DNA of 47,272 nucleotides, from contig CAJUDM010000018.1 of NCBI GenBank assembly GCA_910584915.1, positions 1-47,272 of the forward strand, given 5' to 3'. This DNA is from an uncultured Lachnospiraceae bacterium. GTDB taxonomy: Bacteria > Bacillota > Clostridia > Lachnospirales > Lachnospiraceae. Below the pieces are notes generated by a model that did not search any database, had not been told where the DNA came from, and saw only the letters and a list, made by a program, of their open reading frames with translations. Shown piece after piece: positions 8,221 to 15,266 of the stretch. The position numbers and the translations under genes were made by a program. How positions within the stretch are numbered: the stretch's first letter is position 1; each line of letters begins with the position of its first letter.

Positions 8221-8248
8221 CAATGTTATTTAATTATCGGTGCCGGAC

Positions 8249-8385
8249 GCCGAGAGGAAAATAAAATACTCCGTCGCCACGCTTTCGCTCCGTAAAAAGC
8301 GTAGCGGGCACTAAGCTCGTGAACGACCTCGCTAAGTGCCGACGCTTTTTAAGGGGCTCCTTGAGCATTTTATTTTCCTCACGGC
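8249..8385. repeat. Large nested palindromic element between genes
   Basis: Outer arms 8249-8267 and 8367-8385 are inverted copies (18 of 19 bases). Inside is a second long hairpin: TAAAAAGCGT (8293-8302) with ACGCTTTTTA (8342-8351), and GGCACTAAGC (8307-8316) with GCTAAGTGCC (8331-8340, one mismatch). It fills most of the 309-bp gap between the membrane protein and the ABC ATPase. The inner hairpin flanked by A- and T-runs could act as a two-way terminator. It looks like a dispersed palindromic repeat rather than a gene part. Confidence 0.7.
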
Positions 8386-8392
8386 TGGACGA

Positions 8393-8412
8393 AGGTGCTA
8401 ACTAATGACATT
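8393..8412 (-). repeat. Short dispersed sequence, copy 1
   Basis: AGGTGCTAACTAATGACATT recurs at 25239-25259 in the opposite orientation with one substitution and one extra A. Both copies lie beside intergenic hairpins, suggesting edges of a dispersed element. Confidence 0.5.
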
Positions 8413-8529
8413 GGATGGTGTGATGGATAGGACATACGTGTCAAGAGCCCGGCCGGGGCACAGTCAGTGTTTCGCGATGGCAGATAAAAACAGAGAAGAA
8501 AGGAAACAAAAAAGAAGAGAGGAAACGAA

Positions 8530-9420
8530 ATGGAACTATACTTGGAACATATTACAAAGCAGTTTAAGGATATGACGGCGGTGGATGACGTTTCTCTGCG
8601 CATCACGCCCGGGGTGTGGGGGCTGCTCGGGGCGAACGGGGCGGGGAAGACCACGCTGATGCGGATGATCGCGGGGATCATGAAGCCGGATGCCGGAAAG
8701 ATTTTTTATGACGGCGTTCCGATCAGCGAATTGAAGGAGAGCTACCGGGATATATTCGGCTATCTCCCCCAGGAGTTCGGGTTTTACCCGGAATTTACGG
8801 TGAAGGACTACCTGGAATATGTGGCGGTTTTAAAAGGGCTGACAAAAAAGCAGACGAGGCGGAAGATCGATGAACTTTTGGAAAGGCTGAGTTTGTCCCA
8901 TGTCCGAAACAAGAAGATCGCGAAATTGTCCGGCGGGATGAAGCGCAGGGTGGGGATCGCCCAGGCGCTGCTGAATGAGCCGGAGGTCCTGATTTTGGAT
9001 GAGCCCACCAGCGGGCTCGATCCCGGGGAGAGGGTGCGCTTCCGCAACCAGCTCTCGGAGTTTGCCCACGACCGTATCGTGCTGATCTCCACACATATTG
9101 TCTCCGATGTGGAATATATCGCCACACAGAATGCGGTGATGAAAGAGGGAGCGCTGCTGGCGAGGGGAACCACTGAGGAACTGGTAAAGCTGGTTCACGG
9201 AAAGGTGTGGACAGAACAGATTCCGATGAAGTGTCTGCAGGAATATGAGCGGAAGCTGCAGGTGGTAAATGTCAGGAATGAGGAGGACGGAGAGATAACG
9301 GTCCGCTATCTTTCCGGGCAGCCTTATACGGAGTATTCAAATCCTGCCGCGCCCCATCTGGAAGATCTGTATCTGTGGCTGTTCCCGCAGGAGGAAAGGA
9401 GCGGCGGAAAATTTGACTGA
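8530..9420 (+). CDS. ABC transporter ATP-binding protein (exporter type)
   Basis: 296 residues. Walker A GANGAGKTT (residues 34-42), Q-loop YLPQEFG, signature LSGGMKRR, Walker B VLILDEPTSGLD and switch His in STHIVSD are all present. The protein should be an active ATPase coupled to the permease gene 90 bp downstream. The C-terminal 90 residues extend beyond the core domain, as in CcmA/NatA-like exporters. RBS GAGGAAACGA precedes the ATG at 8530. It probably belongs with the ECF sigma factor at 6917, although the palindromic element lies between them and may set a separate expression level. Substrate unknown. Confidence 0.9.
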   Translation: MELYLEHITKQFKDMTAVDDVSLRITPGVWGLLGANGAGKTTLMRMIAGIMKPDAGKIFYDGVPISELKESYRDIFGYLPQEFGFYPEFTVKDYLEYVAVLKGLTKKQTRRKIDELLERLSLSHVRNKKIAKLSGGMKRRVGIAQALLNEPEVLILDEPTSGLDPGERVRFRNQLSEFAHDRIVLISTHIVSDVEYIATQNAVMKEGALLARGTTEELVKLVHGKVWTEQIPMKCLQEYERKLQVVNVRNEEDGEITVRYLSGQPYTEYSNPAAPHLEDLYLWLFPQEERSGGKFD

Positions 9421-9510
9421 GAAATTTGACAGGGCAGGATTCGAAGGGCGGCAGTTTTTGCCGGGAATATTGACTGAGATGCGCGAAAGGGCGCGCGGGG
9501 AGGAATAAAA

Positions 9511-10758
9511 ATGCGTTTATTGAGACTGGAAATAAAACGGGTATTGAGGACCAGGACGACAATGATACTGTTGGCTGCGGCGTTTTTGCTGTCTTTTGTC
9601 ATGGCGTATCTGCCCATCACTTATTCGTACAATATCGTGAAGGATGAGGAAGGAAATACGGTGAAGCTGAAAGGGTTTGAGTCCATCGCGTATGAGAAGG
9701 ACTTGCAGGCTGATACGGCGGGAGATGTGACGCCGGAGAAAGTGCGCCGGGCGCTGGAGAGCTATCAGGCGTGCCTTACGAAATACGGCGTGGAAAATTC
9801 CTACGACCTGCCGGAGGGTGTCTATGAGGAGGAGATATATCCTTATGCGCCTCTTGTACACGGTCTCCGGGAAGCGTTCGCAGACCCGGAGACGGGCATC
9901 GCCCCGGCATTGGGGGAGATCGATCCCGATGAGATTGACAGATACTATGAGGTATGCGAAGAGCGCATTGCCTCATTGATGAAAATGGAGCAGAAGAAAC
10001 ATCCGGCGGCGCAGGAGGCGGCGATAGAGATGTACGATGAAGTGGAAAAGCCCTATCGGTTTTATCCGGGATACAGCTCGGACGCCATGGACTACCAGAT
10101 TCTGCTGGCGTTTTTGATCCTGCTTTTCTGCACGGTGATCGCGGCGCCTGTCTTTACGTCCGATTACCAGACGGGGGCGGATGATATACTCCGCTGTACC
10201 AAATACGGAAAAGCGGAATTTGCCGCCACAAAGATCGCATCGGCGTTTTTGATCTGCGGGATTTCCTTCGCCCTCTGCGCCGTGATCTATATCCTTGTGT
10301 CAAACAGCCTCTGGGGCGGGGAATGCACAAAAACTTCCATACAGATGCTGTATTCTATTGTGAACCTGCCGAATATGGATATCGGGCAGATGCAGTGGTT
10401 TCTCATGGTATCCGGGCTGCTCAGCCTGCTCGCCTCCGTGAGTTTTACACTGTTTCTCTCCTCGAGGCTGGGCAGTATGGTGGCTTCCCTGTCGACGGCG
10501 CTTTTATTCTGTGTGTTGCCGGTCATACTGTACATGGCTCTGCCCGGGGAGATCGGCAGCTATTTCTACAGCGTCCTTCCGGCGGGCGGATGCGGGCTGC
10601 AGACCAGTATGCTGTACGCCCTCGTGGAGTTTGACTACTGGAATATCGGAAATATCGCGATATGGGTACCTCATGTGATGCTCGGGGCGTATATGATCGA
10701 GATCCCGCTGTTTGCGGGGCTTGCGGTGCATGGCTATTCGAGGCATAGGGGAAGGTAG
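9511..10758 (+). CDS. ABC transporter permease (ABC-2 type)
   Basis: 415 residues. One N-terminal membrane segment (about residues 17-36) is followed by an extracytoplasmic domain of about 170 residues, then five or six segments from about residue 200 to the C-terminus (LAFLILLFCTVIAAPVF, FLICGISFALCAVIYILV and others). This is the ABC-2 permease layout with a large first loop. It pairs with the ATPase at 8530 to make an exporter. RBS GGGGAGGAATAAAA precedes the ATG at 9511. The substrate cannot be inferred; sigma-linked pairs of this kind often deal with cell-envelope stress. Confidence 0.85.
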   Translation: MRLLRLEIKRVLRTRTTMILLAAAFLLSFVMAYLPITYSYNIVKDEEGNTVKLKGFESIAYEKDLQADTAGDVTPEKVRRALESYQACLTKYGVENSYDLPEGVYEEEIYPYAPLVHGLREAFADPETGIAPALGEIDPDEIDRYYEVCEERIASLMKMEQKKHPAAQEAAIEMYDEVEKPYRFYPGYSSDAMDYQILLAFLILLFCTVIAAPVFTSDYQTGADDILRCTKYGKAEFAATKIASAFLICGISFALCAVIYILVSNSLWGGECTKTSIQMLYSIVNLPNMDIGQMQWFLMVSGLLSLLASVSFTLFLSSRLGSMVASLSTALLFCVLPVILYMALPGEIGSYFYSVLPAGGCGLQTSMLYALVEFDYWNIGNIAIWVPHVMLGAYMIEIPLFAGLAVHGYSRHRGR

Positions 10759-10783
10759 CGGTGTAAGCGCGTATAAAGGGATG

Positions 10784-10812
10784 TTGACTATTGTGTAATT
10801 AGTGTGTATAAT
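10784..10812 (+). promoter_or_regulatory. Promoter of the MFS efflux gene
   Basis: TTGACT (10784-10789), a 17-bp spacer and TATAAT (10807-10812). The predicted start near 10819 gives a leader of about 340 nt before the MFS start codon at 11157, which is unusually long. Confidence 0.75.
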
Positions 10813-10960
10813 ATTTTTACGCAGAGGAAAACAAATTGCCGGAATCAATGTGTCGAGAGTGCTGCAGGAAGCATTGATGAACGTGTTGAATGTGAGACGA
10901 AATATATAGCAGAGTGTGATACAGGAAAAATATCTGCGGAACTGGAAAAGGAGAACCATT

Positions 10961-11005
10961 ATGCCCACAGAATTAGAGATTGCAAAACCTCCGTGCAGGG
11001 TTTGA
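10961..11005 (+). CDS. Putative 14-residue leader peptide of the MFS gene
   Basis: An ATG at 10961 preceded by AAAAGGAG with 8-bp spacing begins a 14-codon ORF, MPTELEIAKPPCRV. Its last codons lie inside one arm of an RNA stem, and its stop codon lies in the loop. This is how ribosome-controlled attenuators of resistance genes are built. A Pro-Pro pair near the end could help stalling. The peptide itself was not recognised. Confidence 0.5.
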   Translation: MPTELEIAKPPCRV

Positions 11006-11110
11006 GGACGATGCATGGAGGGGTAAGCCGACATCGGCGATAGTCCTCAGACTTTGCGACTTTGTGAACAGAGCGGAAATTGGTGCAGTAATGCCTGCAC
11101 CAATTTCCGC
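10988..11110 (+). promoter_or_regulatory. Structured leader with mutually exclusive stems before the MFS gene
   Basis: Stem A pairs CCTCCGTGCA (10988-10997) with TGCATGGAGG (11012-11021). Stem B pairs 11002-11009 with 11043-11050 (core GAGGAC / GTCCTC) and cannot form together with A. Stem C is a perfect 16-bp hairpin, 11073-11088 with 11095-11110, loop of six. No T-run follows stem C, so it is not a standard terminator. The set suggests a switch controlled by translation of the leader peptide. Confidence 0.5.
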
Positions 11111-11156
11111 CGACCGCAATATATCAATAACATAAGATCAAAGGAGCAAAGTAAAG

Positions 11157-12440
11157 ATGAAAGATACCATAAAGGAACTGAAGACATTTCTCGTTCTCTG
11201 GAGCACGCAGTCGCTGTCGCAGCTCGGGAGCACGATGACCAATTTTGCCCTGACGCTGTGGCTTTACCAGAAGACGGGCTCCGCGCTGCAGACGGCGCTT
11301 CTGTCGATCTGCTCTTATGCGCCCTACGTCCTGCTCAGTATTTTTGCGGGGGCGCTGAGCGACAGATGGGATAAGAAAAAGACCATGCTGGTGTGCGATA
11401 CGCTGGCGGCGTGCTGCTCTGTGGCGGTTTTTGTACTGTTGAAGACGGAGTGCCTGATGCCGGTGCATCTGTACCTGCTGAATGCGCTGAACGGCCTGAT
11501 GAACACGGTACAGCAGCCGGCGGGAGATGTGGCGATGACGCTGATCACGCCGAAAGAACATTACCAGAGGACGGGCGGTATGCGCTCTCTGTCCAACTCG
11601 CTGATCACAATTTTAAACCCGGTGCTCGCCACGGCGGTGTTTGCCTTCGCGGGGCTGGAGGCTGTGATCTACACGGACCTTCTGACTTTTGGGGTGGCGT
11701 TTTGCACACTGCTTTTTTGGGTGAAGATTCCCGATGTCTCACAGGCGGCACCGGAAAAGGAGCCTTTCGGGGAGGCGGTAAAGGCTGGGCTGAAATATCT
11801 GAATAAGAACCGCCTGATCCTCTGGCTGATTTTGTTTTTGGCGGGGGTGAACCTGGTGGCGTCAGCCTTTGACGCAACCCTTCCGGCATACGTGTTGCCG
11901 AGGGAGAACGGGGGAGAGAAGGTGCTCGGCGTTGTGACTTCCTGCGCGGGGATCGCGATGCTCGCCGGGAGCCTGATCGCCACCCTGCTGCCTGCGCCGA
12001 AAAACCGTATCCGTGTGATCTATATCACCATGCTGATCTCGCTGGGGACGGAAAATTTTGTGCTGGCATTTGCGAAAACGCCCCTTTTGTGGTGTGCGGC
12101 GCAGATCATCGGCTGGCTGCTCGTGCCGGTGATGAGCACGAATCTGGATGTGATCCTGCGGACGACGATCCCGGTGGATATGCAGGGGCGGGTGTATTCG
12201 TGCAGGAACACGCTACAGTTTTTTACGATTCCCGTGGGGTTCTTCTTCGGAGGGCTTTTGGTGGATGAACTGTGCGAGCCGGTGATGGCGGCTGCTCCCG
12301 CGGGCGGAATGCTGCGGGCGTGGTTTGGCGCCGGAAAGGGCTCCGGGGCGGCGATGATGATGTTCATCCTGGGGGTTTTGGGCGTTGCGATCTGCCTGTA
12401 CTTCAGGGGAGTTCTGAGAAAATATACATTGAAAGAGTAA
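11157..12440 (+). CDS. Major facilitator superfamily efflux transporter (MefA-like)
   Basis: 427 residues with about 12 membrane segments. The N-terminal part (LGSTMTNFALTLWLYQKTGS, then GALSDRWDKKK, the MFS loop 2-3 motif) resembles macrolide-efflux-type MFS exporters of Firmicutes. Such proteins use the proton gradient to export drugs. RBS AAAGGAG precedes the ATG at 11157. The gene stands alone, with its own strong promoter, a long leader with a short peptide and stems, and a terminator after it. Drug-inducible expression is therefore plausible, but the substrate is not known. Confidence 0.85.
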   Translation: MKDTIKELKTFLVLWSTQSLSQLGSTMTNFALTLWLYQKTGSALQTALLSICSYAPYVLLSIFAGALSDRWDKKKTMLVCDTLAACCSVAVFVLLKTECLMPVHLYLLNALNGLMNTVQQPAGDVAMTLITPKEHYQRTGGMRSLSNSLITILNPVLATAVFAFAGLEAVIYTDLLTFGVAFCTLLFWVKIPDVSQAAPEKEPFGEAVKAGLKYLNKNRLILWLILFLAGVNLVASAFDATLPAYVLPRENGGEKVLGVVTSCAGIAMLAGSLIATLLPAPKNRIRVIYITMLISLGTENFVLAFAKTPLLWCAAQIIGWLLVPVMSTNLDVILRTTIPVDMQGRVYSCRNTLQFFTIPVGFFFGGLLVDELCEPVMAAAPAGGMLRAWFGAGKGSGAAMMMFILGVLGVAICLYFRGVLRKYTLKE

Positions 12441-12471
12441 AAATATCTCGAGGTGATCAGTAGATGATGAG

Positions 12472-12530
12472 ACCGGGAAATACGTGACAGGGAAGCCGAA
12501 TGTCTGAGTTGTTGCGTATTCCCGGTTTTT
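12472..12530 (+). terminator. Terminator after the MFS gene
   Basis: ACCGGGAAATACG (12472-12484) pairs with CGTATTCCCGGT (one bulged A), followed by TTTTT. The intervening loop is long (about 30 nt). Confidence 0.7.
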
Positions 12531-12584
12531 GCTGTTGATGGAAATTTAGCCGGGTAAAACATAGGGTTAATTAAGGCGAATCAT

Positions 12585-13325
12585 TTAGGAGATATTCCAC
12601 TGCAAGAGCTTCCCCAGAAACCGTTTGAGCTGTTCCGTCTCGGGGTGGTCAAAAAGCCGGGCGCTCTCCCCGTATTCCATCAGGGTACCCTCACAGAGAA
12701 ACGCTGCCCTGTCGCAGGCGTGGCGGGCAAACCCCATCTCGTGGGTTACGATGATAAAGCGCATCCCGTCCTCCTTCAATTCCCGGATCACATTGAGTAC
12801 CTCGGTGGTAAATTCGGGATCGAGGGCGCTGGTGGGCTCATCTAAGAGCAGGAGTTTCGGGCGGGCGGCGACGGCTCTGGCGATCGCCACGCGCTGCTGC
12901 TGTCCGCCGGAGAGGGCGGCAGGCTTTTTTTCCGCATCCTCTTTTAAGCCGAAACGCGCGAGCAGTTCCATGGCGCGTTCTTCGGCATGCTCACGGCTGT
13001 ATCCGTGTACCTGTTCTAAGGGGACCGCAATGTTGTCCCTGGCGCTCATATGCCGGAATAAGCCGCCCTGCTGAAAGACAAAGCCGATCTTTTTGCGGTA
13101 CTGCTGCAGAGCGGTCTCATTCTGGAGGATCTCCTCGCCGTCCACCCACAGTTTTCCGGTGGTGGGGGCGATCAGCCCGCCGAGAATGCGCAGCAGCGTG
13201 GATTTGCCGCCGCCGGAAGGTCCAATGATTGCCAGAGTGTGGACGTCATCGGCGAAATTCATGGGGTGTAAAATGATCTGTTCCGGTTCATATTGTTTGG
13301 ACAGGTTCTGAAATTCAACTTTCAT
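12585..13325 (-). CDS. Polar amino acid ABC importer, ATP-binding protein
   Basis: 246 residues from the ATG at 13325 (MKVEFQNLSKQY). Walker A GPSGGGKST (35-43), signature LSGGQQQRVAIARA, Walker B LLLLDEPTSALD and switch His VTHEMGFARH are the GlnQ/HisP pattern of amino acid importers. The start overlaps the end of the permease gene by 11 bp, with AAGAAGG as ribosome site. An in-frame ATG at 13358 lies deeper in the permease gene and was rejected. It is the third gene of a complete importer operon (binding protein, permease, ATPase) on the minus strand. Confidence 0.93.
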   Translation of the reverse strand: MKVEFQNLSKQYEPEQIILHPMNFADDVHTLAIIGPSGGGKSTLLRILGGLIAPTTGKLWVDGEEILQNETALQQYRKKIGFVFQQGGLFRHMSARDNIAVPLEQVHGYSREHAEERAMELLARFGLKEDAEKKPAALSGGQQQRVAIARAVAARPKLLLLDEPTSALDPEFTTEVLNVIRELKEDGMRFIIVTHEMGFARHACDRAAFLCEGTLMEYGESARLFDHPETEQLKRFLGKLLQWNIS

Positions 13326-14103
13326 ACTGAAACCTTCTTTCCAGGCGTTCGCTGACAAGGGAGATGGGCAGCGTCAGGCACAGATAGAGTACGCCGAGAA
13401 ACAGATAGCACTCAAAGAGCCGAAAATTCACGGCGCTGATCTCCCGCATGGTCTGTGTCAGTTCGATGACCGCAATGACGGACAACAGGGAGGAATCCTT
13501 GATGATGGAGGCAAACTGTCCGGTCAGTGCCGGCAGGGTGCGGGCGACCATCTGGGGCAGGATCACAAAACGCCACGCCTGTCTTTTGGTAAAGCCCACC
13601 GCCCGCGCCGCCTCCAACTGGGACTGATCTAAGGAGAGCAGGCTGCCGCGGATGATCTCGGCGATATAGGCGCCCTCGAAGATCGAAAGGATCAGGACGC
13701 CGGCGAGAAACCGGTTGTCTACGCCCCACGCCGTGCCGACGATGTAAAAGAACAGATAGATCTGCATGATCAGCGGCGTCCCCCGTATAAATTTCACATA
13801 GACGCTGCAGAAAAAGCGGATAAACAAAACAGGCGAACTCTGCCCCGCCGCGCTCAGCATACCGATGATAAGGCTGAACGCCAGACTGACAATACTCAGC
13901 CCCAGCGTCATCAGAAAACCGTTCCGGATACGCAAAGGAAATTCCCCCAGAAACCTGAAATCAAGTTTGACCTGGATGGCGCTCAAAGAAATCCAGAAGA
14001 GCCCCACCCACAGGGCGGTAACCCCCGCCAGATTCAAAACCGCCGCAGAACGGCTTATTTTTCTATTCTCAGATACCCAAAATAAATTCTGTAATCGTCC
14101 CAT
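13315..14103 (-). CDS. Polar amino acid ABC importer, permease
   Basis: 262 residues, full length for the HisM/GlnP family. About five to six membrane segments; the EAA loop for ATPase docking is EAARAVGFTKRQAWRFVILPQ (about residues 168-188). The conserved FIRGTPLIMQIYLFFY lies before it. The N-terminal extension of about 30 residues (MGRLQNLFWVSENRKISR) is somewhat long. It acts with the ATPase at 12585 and the binding lipoprotein at 14146, starting 42 bp downstream of the latter's stop. Confidence 0.93.
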   Translation of the reverse strand: MGRLQNLFWVSENRKISRSAAVLNLAGVTALWVGLFWISLSAIQVKLDFRFLGEFPLRIRNGFLMTLGLSIVSLAFSLIIGMLSAAGQSSPVLFIRFFCSVYVKFIRGTPLIMQIYLFFYIVGTAWGVDNRFLAGVLILSIFEGAYIAEIIRGSLLSLDQSQLEAARAVGFTKRQAWRFVILPQMVARTLPALTGQFASIIKDSSLLSVIAVIELTQTMREISAVNFRLFECYLFLGVLYLCLTLPISLVSERLERRFQYES

Positions 14104-14145
14104 ATGAATATTCCTGATTCTTTCCGTTCCGGCGTCCGCTTCTCA

Positions 14146-15021
14146 TCACTCTTTCATGTCAAAAAACCACTGAAACCCCAGCTCATCGAACGCCTTTTTC
14201 TCCTCCGCCAGATATTTTTCCGTCAGCTCCTCATACCCTCCGTTGTCGCGGTACTCGGCGAGAAACGAGTTGAGCTGATCCAGGAGTTCCTGATTGCCCT
14301 TCGGCACGGCGATCCCCCATTTCTCCACATCCTGAAAGGGGATAAAAATGGCGGTGGTGGTGTCCTGGTTGTTCTGCCAGTTGCGGTAGATGGTGAGCTG
14401 GTCGTAGATAAAGCCGTCCGCCCGTCCCTGCGCCACTTCCGTCACGCAGGCGCTCTCATCCGGCAGTACCAGAAGTTCGGCTTCGGGAAGATTTTTCTCC
14501 GCGTACATATGTCCGGTGGAGCCGGATTTTACGGCGAGGACTTTTCCCGCCTGATTCAGATCGTCCACCGAGGCGATGCCGGAGTCCGCCCCGGCGAGGA
14601 CTGCCAGAAGAGCATTGGCATAAGGGTCGGAAAAATCGATCAGTTCTTTGCGCTCATCGGTGATGGTCATGGAAGAGATCACAATATCCGCGGCGCCTGT
14701 CTGCAAGGAGGGAATCAGTCCGTCCCAGGAGGTATTTTCGATGCGTATCTCATATCCGGCATACTCCCCGAAAGCTTTCATCAGATCGGCGCTGATCCCC
14801 GCAGGCTCTCCGGCGGCATCCCGCATTTCAAAAGGCGGGTAGGCGAGTTCCATGGCGACCGTCAGCGTATCTTTTTCGCTTACAGCGGTATCTTCCGCGT
14901 TGCTTTCGGCGGCAGCTTCAGAAGGAACTGTATTGTCTTTCATGTCCTCACTGCCGCCGCAGCCGGCAAGCAGCAGGGCGGACAGCAGTGTCGTCAGCAG
15001 ATAAATTTGTTTTCTCATCAC
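14146..15021 (-). CDS. Polar amino acid ABC importer, substrate-binding lipoprotein
   Basis: 291 residues. Signal peptide with lipobox LLAGC (Cys21) anchors it to the membrane outside. The domain is a family-3 solute-binding protein: LTVAMELAYPPFEM, then DLMKAFGEYAGYEI, WDGLIPSLQTGAADIVISSMT and DERKELIDFSDPYA. The residues around FSDPY and the following basic and acidic positions normally hold the amino acid's carboxyl and amino groups. It is the first gene of the importer operon, with a good promoter at 15070-15098. The exact amino acid is not evident. Confidence 0.93.
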   Translation of the reverse strand: MMRKQIYLLTTLLSALLLAGCGGSEDMKDNTVPSEAAAESNAEDTAVSEKDTLTVAMELAYPPFEMRDAAGEPAGISADLMKAFGEYAGYEIRIENTSWDGLIPSLQTGAADIVISSMTITDERKELIDFSDPYANALLAVLAGADSGIASVDDLNQAGKVLAVKSGSTGHMYAEKNLPEAELLVLPDESACVTEVAQGRADGFIYDQLTIYRNWQNNQDTTTAIFIPFQDVEKWGIAVPKGNQELLDQLNSFLAEYRDNGGYEELTEKYLAEEKKAFDELGFQWFFDMKE

Positions 15022-15069
15022 GGTATCTCCATTTCTTTATTTTCCAATATTTTTTCACCAACACGGACT

Positions 15070-15098
15070 ATTCTAGCACATATGTTCTTTTATTTCAA
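15070..15098 (-). promoter_or_regulatory. Promoter of the amino acid importer operon
   Basis: On the minus strand TTGAAA (15093-15098), a 17-bp spacer and TAGAAT (15070-15075), about 50 bp before the binding-protein start. Confidence 0.7.
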
Positions 15099-15116
15099 TC
15101 TGCGGTGTGCTATTTC

Positions 15117-15145
15117 TTGACACAATGTTCCATTTGTAATATTGT
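15117..15145 (+). promoter_or_regulatory. Promoter of the hybrid sensor kinase
   Basis: TTGACA (15117-15122), a 17-bp spacer and TATTGT (15140-15145). It is divergent from the importer promoter and gives a leader of about 115 nt. Confidence 0.5.
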
Positions 15146-15163
15146 AATTTTAGTATCAGATAT

Positions 15164-15252
15164 CCTGCGGCGTCCGCCAAATGTCCGTGCAGGCGTGGCA
15201 TTTGGCGAATTGCCTGTAGAAAAAAATCATGCCGACGGATAAAAGCCGCAGG
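15164..15252 (+). promoter_or_regulatory. Folded 5' leader of the sensor kinase, riboswitch-like candidate
   Basis: CCTGCGGC (15164-15171) pairs with GCCGCAGG (15245-15252) to close the element right before the ribosome site. Inside, CGCCAAATG (15175-15183) pairs with CATTTGGCG (15199-15207). The hairpin loop segment GCAGGC (15189-15194) can pair with GCCTGT (15212-15217) outside it, forming a pseudoknot. A closing stem beside the GGAGG site is the shape of a translation-controlling RNA. It did not match a riboswitch consensus I know. Confidence 0.4.
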
Positions 15253-15266
15253 CGGGCGGAGGTAGT

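Noticed and set aside
10804..11043. 79-codon plus-strand frame in the MFS leader
   Set aside because: It would start at the -10 box itself, has no ribosome site, and disagrees with the short ORF that does have one.
11073..11110. Perfect 16-bp hairpin as an intrinsic terminator
   Set aside because: No T-run follows on either strand, so it is reported only as part of a leader structure.
15164..15252. Assignment of the kinase leader to a cyclic-di-GMP or other known riboswitch
   Set aside because: The conserved core bases of the classes I know were not found; only the fold is reported.
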